The notes under the pieces were generated by a model. It ran no database searches, had not been told where the DNA came from, and saw nothing but the letters and a program-made list of their open reading frames with translations. From NCBI GenBank assembly GCA_937929935.1, contig CALFUL010000004.1, positions 124,001 to 188,000 on the forward strand: a stretch of DNA of 64,000 bases, given 5' to 3'. The DNA is from an uncultured Flavobacteriaceae bacterium. GTDB lineage: Bacteria; Bacteroidota; Bacteroidia; Flavobacteriales; Flavobacteriaceae. The stretch's first letter is position 1. Each line of letters opens with the position of its first letter. Position numbers and translations under genes: made by a program. Positions 22,528 to 32,079 of the stretch are shown piece after piece.

Positions 22528-22576
22528 ATATTAATCTTAGAGAATACAACAAATTATTTCTAAAAATATAACTTGT

Positions 22577-23248
22577 TTACAGTAAATCAGGTCGCAATTT
22601 CTCTGTTCGCTTCACAGCTTCTTCTTCACGCCACTGTTCAATTTTAGGAAAATTGCCACTTAAAAGTACTTCTGGCACTTTCATTCCTTTATAATCTGCC
22701 GGTCTAGTATACACTGGCGGGGCCAAAAGATCATCTTGAAAAGTATCAGTCAAGGCAGAGGTTTCATTATTTAAAACGCCTGGTATTAACCGTATTACTG
22801 CATCACAAAGAATGGCGGCACCAAGTTCGCCACCTGATAATACATAATCTCCTACTGATATTTCACGCGTAATGAAAGCATCGCGAACTCTTTGATCTAC
22901 CCCTTTATAATGGCCGCAAAGAATAATAATATTCTTTTGCAATGATATACCGTTTGCCATTTTTTGATTTAACGTTTCTCCGTCAGGTGTCATGTAAATG
23001 ATGTCATCATAGTCGCGCTCTTTTTTCAAAGCGGTTATGCATTTGTCAATGGGTTCTATCATGAGTACCATGCCGGCACCACCTCCAAACTGATAATCAT
23101 CAACTTGATTGTAACTCTTGTCTGTATAGTCGCGTATATTATGAAAATGTACTTCAACAATATTTTTAGCAATCGCTCTTTTTAATATGGATGCTTCAAA
23201 CGGACTCTTAATTAACTCAGGCAGTACAGTAATGATATCAATTCTCAT
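22577..23248 (-). CDS. trmD: tRNA (guanosine(37)-N1)-methyltransferase TrmD
   Basis: [65 protein letters not shown]. Confidence 0.97.
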   Translation of the reverse strand: MRIDIITVLPELIKSPFEASILKRAIAKNIVEVHFHNIRDYTDKSYNQVDDYQFGGGAGMVLMIEPIDKCITALKKERDYDDIIYMTPDGETLNQKMANGISLQKNIIILCGHYKGVDQRVRDAFITREISVGDYVLSGGELGAAILCDAVIRLIPGVLNNETSALTDTFQDDLLAPPVYTRPADYKGMKVPEVLLSGNFPKIEQWREEEAVKRTEKLRPDLL

Positions 23249-23340
23249 AAAAAGTATGTTTTACTCGGTAAACGAGATGTATATCTTTTAGCTCAATTTT
23301 ATTTTTAACGATTACAACTAGCTTTTCAAAAAATAGTTGG

Positions 23341-23790
23341 TTAATCGCAATGCCAAAAGTAATGAAAACTGGCAGTATCTTTTTTCCATTCTAAAGCTTC
23401 GTAAAGTTTTTGAGCTGGGTTGTCAGTTGCTGTTTCTATGAGTAAACCTTTGTATCCTAAAAATTTACAATGTTCTTTTGTACGATTTAATAACAGTGTG
23501 CCAATTCCTTTTTTTCTATAGGATGCATCCACATATAAATCATTTAGAATAAAGATGGGTTGCATTGAAACCGATGAAAAAGAAGAGTATAGTTGTACAA
23601 AACCACTTGGTTTATCGTCAGTAATGGCTAAAAATATTTCAGATTGATTTTTAGTCATTCTCTCTTCTAAGAATTTTGTTGCCTTTAGGATGTCTGTATC
23701 TTGCTTATAAAATACGCGATAGGCATCGAATAGAGTAGCAACTGAATGTAAGTCGGCAAGGGTTGCTTTGATAATTGAAGTCATAAACAA
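23341..23790 (-). CDS. GNAT family N-acetyltransferase
   Basis: 149 aa, LYVDASYRKKGIGTLLLNRTKEHC...GYKGLLIETATDNPAQKLYEALEW. Confidence 0.9.
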   Translation of the reverse strand: MFMTSIIKATLADLHSVATLFDAYRVFYKQDTDILKATKFLEERMTKNQSEIFLAITDDKPSGFVQLYSSFSSVSMQPIFILNDLYVDASYRKKGIGTLLLNRTKEHCKFLGYKGLLIETATDNPAQKLYEALEWKKDTASFHYFWHCD

Positions 23791-23800
23791 AGCTATAAAA

Positions 23801-23822
23801 AAAGCTGCTTAACGAAGCTTTT
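23801..23822 (-). terminator. intrinsic terminator of the 23824 gene
   Basis: aaaaaaagct-gcttaacg-aagcttttttt. Confidence 0.6.
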
Positions 23823-23823
23823 T

Positions 23824-24447
23824 TTATTTTGCTTTTCTATACTTATTTATTTCGTCTTGTAATTGACGACTTATTTTTTGTTCGCGTTCTAAAGCCCGTC
23901 TTCTGTGATTTTCATATTCAACTTCAACTTCTGACAATGAATTTTTTGCTTCTTGAGTCAAAATATTACTATTTCTAAACTTGTAGATGAAGAAAAGTAA
24001 AAGTCCTAACAAGCCAGCTATAACCGTCCATAAAATAGTATTGTATACTGTTTTAGAAACTAACATGCCTAAAAAGGACATGCTGTCTTTTTCTTCAGTT
24101 ACATTTTCTAAATTGTTTGAAGTATCTGAAAGATTCTTATTTAAAGATGAGATAGTTGCTTCTTGGCTTGCAATTGTTGATTTCAAGCTTTCTTCTTTTT
24201 TAGCATAGGCTACTAAAGAATCTGCAATATTTTTTCTCAGTTTATCTAAAGAAATAACGCGAACAACCTCATATTTTTTTCCGTCAGCTCTGTAATTACC
24301 TGACTTTTTATAGATATAATCAAACTGATTATTAATGGTGCCCTTGTCTAGTGATAATTCAACAGGTTCTTGCTCCTGTGCCTCTAAAGATTGTAAGTTG
24401 AGGGTTAAGGCGAGTATAAGAATGGGTATTATTTTCAATCCTTTCAT
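23824..24447 (-). CDS. hypothetical secreted/membrane coiled-coil protein
   Basis: 207 aa, signal peptide, one internal TM (ILWTVIAGLLGLLLFFIY), coiled coil; no methyltransferase motif. Confidence 0.65.
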   Translation of the reverse strand: MKGLKIIPILILALTLNLQSLEAQEQEPVELSLDKGTINNQFDYIYKKSGNYRADGKKYEVVRVISLDKLRKNIADSLVAYAKKEESLKSTIASQEATISSLNKNLSDTSNNLENVTEEKDSMSFLGMLVSKTVYNTILWTVIAGLLGLLLFFIYKFRNSNILTQEAKNSLSEVEVEYENHRRRALEREQKISRQLQDEINKYRKAK

Positions 24448-24586
24448 AGGTCAGGGTTATTAGTTTACAATAAACTATGGGTTCAAAAGTAATTCAATAT
24501 TATTAAATACGAAAAAAACGGGCATTTAGCTTTCAGAAACTTTTAAAACCAAGTTATTTGGCCAAAAAAGTTATTTCAATGATATA

Positions 24587-26035
24587 CTAGTAATAGGTAA
24601 ATCTTCGAACTTTGGCTATATATTTTGCCAATCTGATTACTTGATGAGAATACCCATATTCATTATCATACCAAATGTATAGAATCAAATTCTTTCCATT
24701 ACTTGAAACAATGGTAGCTCTACTATCATAAATAGAAGGAGCAGAGGTGCCTACAATGTCTGAACTAACCATTTCTTTACCTAATGAGTATTTGATTTGT
24801 TCAACCAAATCGCCCTCTAAGGCATACTTTTTCAAAATAGTATTAATTCCGCTTAAAGAGGTCTTATTGTTTATTTCAAGATTTAAAATAGCCAGTGATC
24901 CATTAGGTACTGGTACACGAATAGCATTTGATGATAATTTACCTTCTAAATTTGGTAAAGCCTTTGCTACAGCTTTGCCGGCGCCTGTTTCAGTAATAAC
25001 CATATTTAGGGCGGCAGCTCTACCACGGCGGTGCTTGCTATGCATGTTGTCAACCAAATTTTGATCATTGGTATACGCATGAATAGTTTCTAAATGTCCC
25101 TTTTTTATTCCTAATGAATCATCAACCACTTTAAGAATTGGTGTGATTGCATTTGTGGTACACGAAGCAGCTGAAAAAATATCAACTTCATCGGGGTTGT
25201 GTTCTTTATGATTGACACCGTGAACTATATTCGGAACTTCTTTGCCTGGTGCAGTTAGTAAAACTTTTGATACCCCTTTTGATTTAAGATGTAACGATAA
25301 ATCTTTCTTAGTTCTAAAAGCGCCTGAATTATCAATAATTAAAGCATCTGAGATACCGTATTTGGTGTAGTCAATTTTATCTGGACTATCAGCGCTAATT
25401 AAATGTACCGTAGTACCATTAATAATCATCGCCTTCTTTTTCAAACTTACCTCAACCGTACCCATGAATTTACCATGAACTGAATCAATTTGAAGTAAAC
25501 TTGCTCTTTTTTCTAAAATTTCTTCAGTTATTTTGCCTCTAGTCACAATTGCTCTTAAACGTAATTGCGCTCCTTTTCCTGTTTTGGTCATTAGCTCTCT
25601 TGCTAATAATCTACCAATACGGCCAAAGCCATATAAAACAACATCTTTAGGTACTATGTCATTGGTTTTGTTTGCTCCTTTTAATTTGGTTAGCACAAAC
25701 GCCTTGGCATCATTAAAACTTGAATCATAAGTATGATATTCATACGTTAATTTACCAATATCTAATTTAGCTGGTGGTAGTTTTATATCAATTATAGCGC
25801 GTAATAATTCTACCGAATCAAAGATTGAAATGGGTTTTTGAACAAATTCACCAGCATATTCATGTAAATGAATAATATCACTTACATTTTTGTCGATGAC
25901 TTGATTTTTAAAAAGAACTATTTCAATTGATTTGTCATACCATAAATCACTAATTAGCTTAATAAATTCAGTAGTGGCTTTTCTTCGATCAGCTTGAAAA
26001 GCTAATTCTTTTTCGTAGTTTTTTGCTGCGCTCAT
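24587..26035 (-). CDS. gap: glyceraldehyde-3-phosphate dehydrogenase (long form, N-terminal extension)
   Basis: 482 aa; GFGRIGRLLARE Rossmann at about residue 130, SAASCTTNAITP catalytic Cys, RVPVPNGS, WYDNEYGYSHQV. Confidence 0.93.
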   Translation of the reverse strand: MSAAKNYEKELAFQADRRKATTEFIKLISDLWYDKSIEIVLFKNQVIDKNVSDIIHLHEYAGEFVQKPISIFDSVELLRAIIDIKLPPAKLDIGKLTYEYHTYDSSFNDAKAFVLTKLKGANKTNDIVPKDVVLYGFGRIGRLLARELMTKTGKGAQLRLRAIVTRGKITEEILEKRASLLQIDSVHGKFMGTVEVSLKKKAMIINGTTVHLISADSPDKIDYTKYGISDALIIDNSGAFRTKKDLSLHLKSKGVSKVLLTAPGKEVPNIVHGVNHKEHNPDEVDIFSAASCTTNAITPILKVVDDSLGIKKGHLETIHAYTNDQNLVDNMHSKHRRGRAAALNMVITETGAGKAVAKALPNLEGKLSSNAIRVPVPNGSLAILNLEINNKTSLSGINTILKKYALEGDLVEQIKYSLGKEMVSSDIVGTSAPSIYDSRATIVSSNGKNLILYIWYDNEYGYSHQVIRLAKYIAKVRRFTYY

Positions 26036-26108
26036 TTTATGATTGGAGATAATGATTTAAGTTACAAAAATATAGATTTAGAATCTTTCTGTTACATTTT
26101 TAAAAATA

Positions 26109-26131
26109 AAAAACGCTCTGGTTAAGAGCGT
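26109..26131 (-). terminator. intrinsic terminator of the htrA-like gene
   Basis: aacgctct-ggtta-agagcgtt. Confidence 0.75.
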
Positions 26132-26156
26132 TATTGTGTTACTAAGTATTTAAAGT

Positions 26157-27554
26157 TTATTGAAATACGAGTCGCTCTTTCTCCCCACCTTCACTAAGCA
26201 TAGTGATACTGGTATTTCCGTACCTCGAAATTTTATTGAACACCTCTTGAACATTCTCAATATTCTCTATTTCTTGGTCATCAACAGCAATTAAAACTTT
26301 ACCGCCTAAATCTAAGTTTCGTAGTTTTTCTGGCACATCAACAATTTTGACACCTTTGGTTGTCTTATATATTTTCTTGTCCTTTTCTGTTAAGTTTTTC
26401 ACTTCAACCCCCAATTGCGCTATTCTAACTGATTGTCTTTTTTCAAGAACAACTGGTAATGTAAGTAGTTCGCCATCACGGTCAATGGTTACCATAACCT
26501 TATCGTCAGGTCTTTTAGCTGATAAATATCCTGTTAAATCAGGAAACTTTTTAATCTTAATATCATCAATTTGTTTGATAATATCGCCTTTGCGAATATC
26601 AGCTTTTTGGGCACCCATATTTTCTTCAACATCAGAAACATAAACGCCTTCAATTTCATTGATGCCATACTCACTAGCAAGTTTTGAATTTGCTCTCAAA
26701 GAATTTATACCTAACAAACCTTTTTGAACATTACCATACTCCATAATATCTTCAACTACTTTTTTCGCAATATTGCTTGGCACCGCAAAAGAATAACCCA
26801 CATAACTACCGGTTTGTGAAGAAATAGCAGTGTTTATACCTACAAGGTCTCCGTTTGTATTGACCAAAGCGCCACCGCTATTACCAGGGTTTACCGCTGC
26901 ATCGGTTTGAATGAAAGATTGATTTCTACCCACATCTAGGTCTCTAGCTTTCGCACTAACAATACCAGCCGTAACGGTAGAAGTTAAATTAAAAGGATTA
27001 CCAACTGCTAAAACCCATTCTCCAATTTGTGTTTGGTCAGAATCTCCAAAAGCCAAATAGGGTAACTTCTCTTCAGGTTCAATTTTAATCAATGCAATGT
27101 CAGTAGTTTTATCGCTTCCGATAACTTCAGCTTCATATTTTTTGTTGTTATTTAAAGTGATTTCAAGTTGATGAGCACCTTCAATCACATGATTGTTGGT
27201 TACAATATATCCATCCGAAGAAATAATCACACCAGACCCTGTTCCAACCTGAGGTTTTGATATGCCACCAGAACCATAAAACATATCTAAAAAACTAGTT
27301 GGTTGCCTGCCTGAAGTAACATTAGTTACATTCACAACAGCGTTTACAGTATTCTTAGCTGCTAAGGTAAAATCTACTCCATCAATAGCAGCACCATTAT
27401 TTAGAGCAGAGTTCATACTTGTATTAAATACCCTGGGAGAAGCTTCTTCAGCTATAACCGCAAAATTGGTTTTTTCAAAAAAGAACTTATATGCTCCTAA
27501 GGTAATCGCTCCAGCAAAAAGAGCCACAGCAAATAAACTTCCTAATCTTTTCAT
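26157..27554 (-). CDS. HtrA/Deg-type trypsin-like serine protease with PDZ domains
   Basis: 465 aa, GSGVIISSDGYIVTNNHVIEGA, SDKTTDIALIKIE, QTDAAVNPGNSGGALVN. Confidence 0.93.
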   Translation of the reverse strand: MKRLGSLFAVALFAGAITLGAYKFFFEKTNFAVIAEEASPRVFNTSMNSALNNGAAIDGVDFTLAAKNTVNAVVNVTNVTSGRQPTSFLDMFYGSGGISKPQVGTGSGVIISSDGYIVTNNHVIEGAHQLEITLNNNKKYEAEVIGSDKTTDIALIKIEPEEKLPYLAFGDSDQTQIGEWVLAVGNPFNLTSTVTAGIVSAKARDLDVGRNQSFIQTDAAVNPGNSGGALVNTNGDLVGINTAISSQTGSYVGYSFAVPSNIAKKVVEDIMEYGNVQKGLLGINSLRANSKLASEYGINEIEGVYVSDVEENMGAQKADIRKGDIIKQIDDIKIKKFPDLTGYLSAKRPDDKVMVTIDRDGELLTLPVVLEKRQSVRIAQLGVEVKNLTEKDKKIYKTTKGVKIVDVPEKLRNLDLGGKVLIAVDDQEIENIENVQEVFNKISRYGNTSITMLSEGGEKERLVFQ

Positions 27555-27666
27555 AGTTTTTTTATTTTTAATTACACTTAAATTATTCTGTAAAAATATT
27601 GAATTTCATTTTTTTTTAAAACGATTTAACGTCACTTTAACTGCTAAAAAACGGTTAAATAAATTC

Positions 27667-27674
27667 TATATTTG
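27667..27674 (+). promoter_or_regulatory. putative -7 element TAtaTTTG upstream of dapF
   Basis: TATATTTG about 18 nt before dapF ATG. Confidence 0.4.
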
Positions 27675-27691
27675 TTATCGATATTAAAAAC

Positions 27692-28465
27692 ATGAAGCTA
27701 ACTTTTTACAAATATCAAGGTACAGGAAATGATTTTATTATCATTGATAACCGCGAAAAGCTTTTTCCGGCAAGCAATACTGAGTTGGTAGCTAAATTAT
27801 GTCATCGAAAATTTGGCATTGGTGCTGACGGACTAATTTTACTCGAAAATGATGCCAAGTCTGATTTTAAAATGATTTACTTCAATGCTGACGGCAATAC
27901 CAGTACCATGTGCGGTAATGGTGGTAGGTGTCTTGTGGCTTTTGCTAAATATTTAAATATCATTAATGAAAAAACAACCTTTAATGCGATTGATGGGTTG
28001 CATCACGCTACTATTAAAGATGAACTAGTGAGTCTTCAAATGATTGATGTAAATGAGATTAAAACCAAACCAAATGCTAGTTTTCTTAATACAGGGTCGC
28101 CACACCATGTTCAAATGGTTAAGAATTTAAAAGAGTTCAACGTTGCTCAAGAAGGTGCAAAACTAAGATATGGTTTGTATGGCGCAACGGGTAGTAATAT
28201 AAATTTTGTTGAACAAATTGATGATGAGAGTTTCTCAGTACGTACTTATGAAAGAGGGGTAGAAGATGAAACACTATCGTGTGGTACCGGTGTAACCGCC
28301 GTTGCAATTGCTATGCATAATGCAGGTATCGCTAAAAAAAACACTATTTCTGTTCATGTTTTAGGCGGTCAGTTACAAGTATCTTTTACTAAAAATGATG
28401 GGTACACTGATGTTTTCTTGAACGGACCTGCTAACTTAGTTTTTAAAGGAGAAATTGAATGTTGA
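27692..28465 (+). CDS. dapF: diaminopimelate epimerase
   Basis: MKLTFYKYQGTGNDFIIIDN, MCGNGGRC, ETLSCGTGVTAVA. Confidence 0.97.
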   Translation: MKLTFYKYQGTGNDFIIIDNREKLFPASNTELVAKLCHRKFGIGADGLILLENDAKSDFKMIYFNADGNTSTMCGNGGRCLVAFAKYLNIINEKTTFNAIDGLHHATIKDELVSLQMIDVNEIKTKPNASFLNTGSPHHVQMVKNLKEFNVAQEGAKLRYGLYGATGSNINFVEQIDDESFSVRTYERGVEDETLSCGTGVTAVAIAMHNAGIAKKNTISVHVLGGQLQVSFTKNDGYTDVFLNGPANLVFKGEIEC

Positions 28466-28983
28466 ATTTAAAGGAAAAAAATATAAGCCTACGGGCACTT
28501 GAACCAGATGACATTGATTTCTTATACACCCTAGAAAACAACACAAATGTTTGGGAAATCAGCGGAACCTTATTGCCCTATTCAAAACATATCTTAAAAA
28601 AGTATATTGAAAATGCGCATCGTGATATTTATGAAATAAAACAATTGCGTTTATGTATTTGTGACCATAATAAAAAGGCAGTTGGTCTACTAGATCTTTT
28701 TGATTTTGACCCAAAGAATCGTCGTGCAGGGGTAGGTGTTATTATTTTTGCTGATGCAAATAAAAATAAAGGATACGGTCAAGAAGCCTTGATTTTGCTA
28801 GAAGCATATGCTAAAAAATCTTTAGAGCTACATCAGTTATATGCCAACATATTAGATGATAATGCCGCAAGTATTCATCTTTTTGAGAAAATGAAATATA
28901 CCTTAGTTGGTTCTAAAAAAGATTGGATTTTATCAGAAGGAAAATTCAAAAACGAATTACTATATCAGAAAATTATAAAATAA
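28459..28983 (+). CDS. GNAT family N-acetyltransferase (RimJ/RimL-like)
   Basis: 174 aa, ISLRALEPDDIDFLYTLENN, GVGVIIFADANKNKGYGQEAL. Confidence 0.9.
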   Translation: MLNLKEKNISLRALEPDDIDFLYTLENNTNVWEISGTLLPYSKHILKKYIENAHRDIYEIKQLRLCICDHNKKAVGLLDLFDFDPKNRRAGVGVIIFADANKNKGYGQEALILLEAYAKKSLELHQLYANILDDNAASIHLFEKMKYTLVGSKKDWILSEGKFKNELLYQKIIK

Positions 28984-30026
28984 TGTACATCAAAAAAATT
29001 ATCTTATTTATTGTTTTAGTAGGATTGGTCTTAGGCGGAATCTTTGTCTTTTATGTGTATTCAGCCTTTTTCACACCCAATACAGCTTTTGAGAATGATG
29101 AAGCCTATGTTTATATAAATTCAGACGCTTCTTTTGATGATGTTAAAGAAAAGCTTAAACCTTTATTGATTGATATTGATGATTTTGAAAAAACTGCCCA
29201 ACAAAAAGGATATGCCACAAATATAAAAGGAGGTAAGTACATTTTAAAAAAAGGGTTGAGTAACAATGATATTATTAATGTATTAAGAAGCAAGAATGCA
29301 CCCATAAAATTAGTTTTTAATAATCAAGAACGAATTGAAAATTTGGCGGGTAGAATTGCGCAGCAAATTGAACCCGATAGTATAACCCTATTAAATGCCT
29401 TTAATGATCAGCTTTTTTTAAATGCCAATAAATTTAATGAGCATAACAAAATGGCTATGTATATACCTAATAGCTATGAATTTTTCTGGAATACGAGTGC
29501 TGAAGAATTCAGAGGTCGCATGCTTAAAGAGTACAAAAAATTTTGGAATGATAATCGCACCGCAAAAGCGAAAAAATTAAATCTTAGCCCAACAGAAGTT
29601 ATTTCATTAGCTGCAGTAGTTCATAAAGAAACGGCCAAGGTTGATGAACGACCCAAAGTAGCAGGTTTGTATTTGAACAGGGTTAGAAAAAGAATGCTTT
29701 TACAGGCTGATCCTACCGTAATTTTTGCGATTAAAAGAGAAACAGGTAATTATGATACGGTTATCAAAAGAGTGCTTTATAAAGACTTAGAAATTAAATC
29801 TCCTTATAATACGTACAAGAATGTTGGTATTCCACCAGGGCCAATCATAATGCCTGATATTTCAGCTATTGATGGCGTTTTGAATGCTGAAAAGCATAAT
29901 TATATATACATGGTAGCCAACGTTAAGAACTTTGGCTATCACATGTTTGCTGAAACTGCACGGCAACATAACCGAAATAAAGTACAGTATATCAATTGGA
30001 TTAATAATCAACGTATTACCAGATAG
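28983..30026 (+). CDS. mltG: endolytic transglycosylase MltG
   Basis: SLAAVVHKETAKVDERPKVAGLYLNRVRKRMLLQADPTVIFAI, SPYNTYKNVGIPPGPI; start MYIKKI overlaps the upstream stop. Confidence 0.95.
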   Translation: MYIKKIILFIVLVGLVLGGIFVFYVYSAFFTPNTAFENDEAYVYINSDASFDDVKEKLKPLLIDIDDFEKTAQQKGYATNIKGGKYILKKGLSNNDIINVLRSKNAPIKLVFNNQERIENLAGRIAQQIEPDSITLLNAFNDQLFLNANKFNEHNKMAMYIPNSYEFFWNTSAEEFRGRMLKEYKKFWNDNRTAKAKKLNLSPTEVISLAAVVHKETAKVDERPKVAGLYLNRVRKRMLLQADPTVIFAIKRETGNYDTVIKRVLYKDLEIKSPYNTYKNVGIPPGPIIMPDISAIDGVLNAEKHNYIYMVANVKNFGYHMFAETARQHNRNKVQYINWINNQRITR

Positions 30027-30110
30027 CCTCAAAACTCTTCATTTTCTACTTCTTATCTAAGCAATGTACCCGTTTAACTAAATCTTAGAGATTTTGGTTT
30101 CATAGGCGCA

Positions 30111-30118
30111 TATCTTTG
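30111..30118 (+). promoter_or_regulatory. putative -7 element TAtcTTTG
   Basis: TATCTTTG upstream of the 30156 gene. Confidence 0.4.
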
Positions 30119-30155
30119 CTCTTGTAAATACTAAAGCCCCCAAATTTAAGTATTA

Positions 30156-30818
30156 ATGGCGCAAAAAACCTATGTTATGAAAAAGTGGATTCATGTTTTT
30201 TATCCCCTTATAATTGTAACCTTATTTGTAAGTGTTTTATCAAATCAAGAGGTTCCTGAAGAGCTTTTAGTTAAAGAAGCGGTTGCGGTAATTTATCCAA
30301 TAAGTGAAGATAATTATAAGAAAGAACAAGATGTATTGGCTCAATTTGTGGCAGTTCCACCATTTTTAGGGTCAACATTTATAGGCTTTAGAGAAGCACT
30401 TGCTTTTAAAGAGTCGCAAGGTAATTATTTGTCAATCAATACTTTAGGGTATTTAGGAAAATATCAATTTGGAATAGGTACTTTACAATTAATAGGCGTT
30501 GAAAACGCAACCCACTTTTTAAACAATCCTGTTTTACAAGAAGAAGCTTTTAAAACAAATATTGCTAGAAACAAATGGATTCTTAGAAAGGATATTTCAA
30601 AGTATCAGGGTAAAAAAATTAGAGGAATCAAGATTACCGAGTCAGGCATGTTAGCAGCAGCTCATTTAGCCGGACCCGGAAACGTGCAAAAATATTTATA
30701 TTCTTGGGGTAAGTATGATGTAAAAGATGCCTATGGCACTAACATCAAAGCTTATATGAAAAAGTTTTCTGGTTATGACACTTCATTTGTTATGCCAAAA
30801 AGAAATCCAAGAATTTGA
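30156..30818 (+). CDS. lysozyme/transglycosylase-fold peptidoglycan-active protein
   Basis: 220 aa, signal anchor, REALAFKESQGNYLSINTLGYLGKYQFGIGTLQLIG... LAAAHLAGPGNVQKYL. Confidence 0.6.
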   Translation: MAQKTYVMKKWIHVFYPLIIVTLFVSVLSNQEVPEELLVKEAVAVIYPISEDNYKKEQDVLAQFVAVPPFLGSTFIGFREALAFKESQGNYLSINTLGYLGKYQFGIGTLQLIGVENATHFLNNPVLQEEAFKTNIARNKWILRKDISKYQGKKIRGIKITESGMLAAAHLAGPGNVQKYLYSWGKYDVKDAYGTNIKAYMKKFSGYDTSFVMPKRNPRI

Positions 30819-30861
30819 TGATTTAGTTCCCGTTGAGAGGGGAAATATATATGAAGATGAT

Positions 30862-30885
30862 AAACCCCGGTATACACTGGGGTTT
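30862..30885. terminator. intrinsic terminator between convergent genes
   Basis: aaacccc-ggtatacact-ggggttt, followed by atttattt. Confidence 0.75.
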
Positions 30886-30891
30886 ATTTAT

Positions 30892-31614
30892 TTAGCCTTG
30901 TATGATAAAAATCGTGGGTCTTTTATGAAGATTCATTGGTGTTTTTTTCCAATCTGCAACGGTTTTGGTTGCTATATATTCTGTGGTTAAAGTAATGTCA
31001 ACTGCTATGCATACTTGAGTTTGCCCTTGTAACGTTTTAAGCATTTGATCCAAAAGCTTATCATTTCGATAGGGGGTTTCAATGAACAGTTGTGATTGCT
31101 GTTGACTTTTTGATTTTCTTTCTAATTCTTTAATAACCTTTTTACGCTCTGTAGTATCAATTGGTAAGTAACCGTTAAAGGCAAAATTTTGGCCATTGAG
31201 TCCGCTAGCCATTAAAGCCAGTAAAATTGAAGAAGGCCCAACTAATGGTACAACTTGTATGCCTTTTTCATGTGCTATTTTTACAACATCAGCACCCGGG
31301 TCAGCTACGCCAGGGCATCCTGCCTCTGAAATGATACCAATATCATTGCCTTCAAAACAGGGTTGTATAAACTCATATATTGAAGTTTGTTCAGTATACT
31401 TATTAAGCGTTTCAATAATCAGCTTTGGTTGTGATTTTCTGGGGCTGATTTTTTTAATAAATTTTCTAGCTGATTTCTCATTTTCAACTATGTAATAATC
31501 AACATCTTCAATAGTTCTTTTAATCGATATAGGTACTACCTCTAAAGGAGCACTATCTCCTAAAGTTGTGGGTATCAGGTAAATTTTACCGAATGATGTT
31601 TCTTTTTTTGACAT
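30892..31614 (-). CDS. RsmI-like SAM-dependent (tetrapyrrole methylase fold) methyltransferase
   Basis: 240 aa, GIISEAGCPGVADPGADVVKIAHEKGIQVVPLVGPSSILLALMASGL. Confidence 0.9.
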   Translation of the reverse strand: MSKKETSFGKIYLIPTTLGDSAPLEVVPISIKRTIEDVDYYIVENEKSARKFIKKISPRKSQPKLIIETLNKYTEQTSIYEFIQPCFEGNDIGIISEAGCPGVADPGADVVKIAHEKGIQVVPLVGPSSILLALMASGLNGQNFAFNGYLPIDTTERKKVIKELERKSKSQQQSQLFIETPYRNDKLLDQMLKTLQGQTQVCIAVDITLTTEYIATKTVADWKKTPMNLHKRPTIFIIQG

Positions 31615-31617
31615 AAA

Positions 31618-32070
31618 TTATTGATTCAATTTGTTTGCAATACTATCACAAGCCTTATCAATCATTTGATATACGCTTTCAAATCCGCGAACACCACCAT
31701 AGTAGGGGTCAGGCACCTCGTTGGTTTCAAGTGAAGCCTCTGAAAGAAGTAATTGAACCTTATTAATTTCAGTTAAACCATTTGCCAATTTCAAAACATT
31801 GTTATAATTGCTTTGATCCATCACATAAATATAATCGAAACTGCTAAAATCTGCTTCTATAAATTTTCGGCAACGTTGATGACTAATATCTATTCCGTTT
31901 TGTTTAGCAACTTCAATACTTCTTGGGTCTGGCGAATTGCCCAGATGATAACCAGCAGTGCCTGCTGAGTCAACATAAACTTTAGCGTTGTCAATTTTAC
32001 TTTGGAGAATACCCTCTGCTAATGGAGACCTACAGATATTTCCGAGGCAAACCATTAAAACTTTAATCAT
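31618..32070 (-). CDS. low molecular weight protein-tyrosine phosphatase
   Basis: VLMVCLGNICRSPLAEGIL P-loop, VPDPYYGG. Confidence 0.95.
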   Translation of the reverse strand: MIKVLMVCLGNICRSPLAEGILQSKIDNAKVYVDSAGTAGYHLGNSPDPRSIEVAKQNGIDISHQRCRKFIEADFSSFDYIYVMDQSNYNNVLKLANGLTEINKVQLLLSEASLETNEVPDPYYGGVRGFESVYQMIDKACDSIANKLNQ

Positions 32071-32079
32071 TTTAAATGC

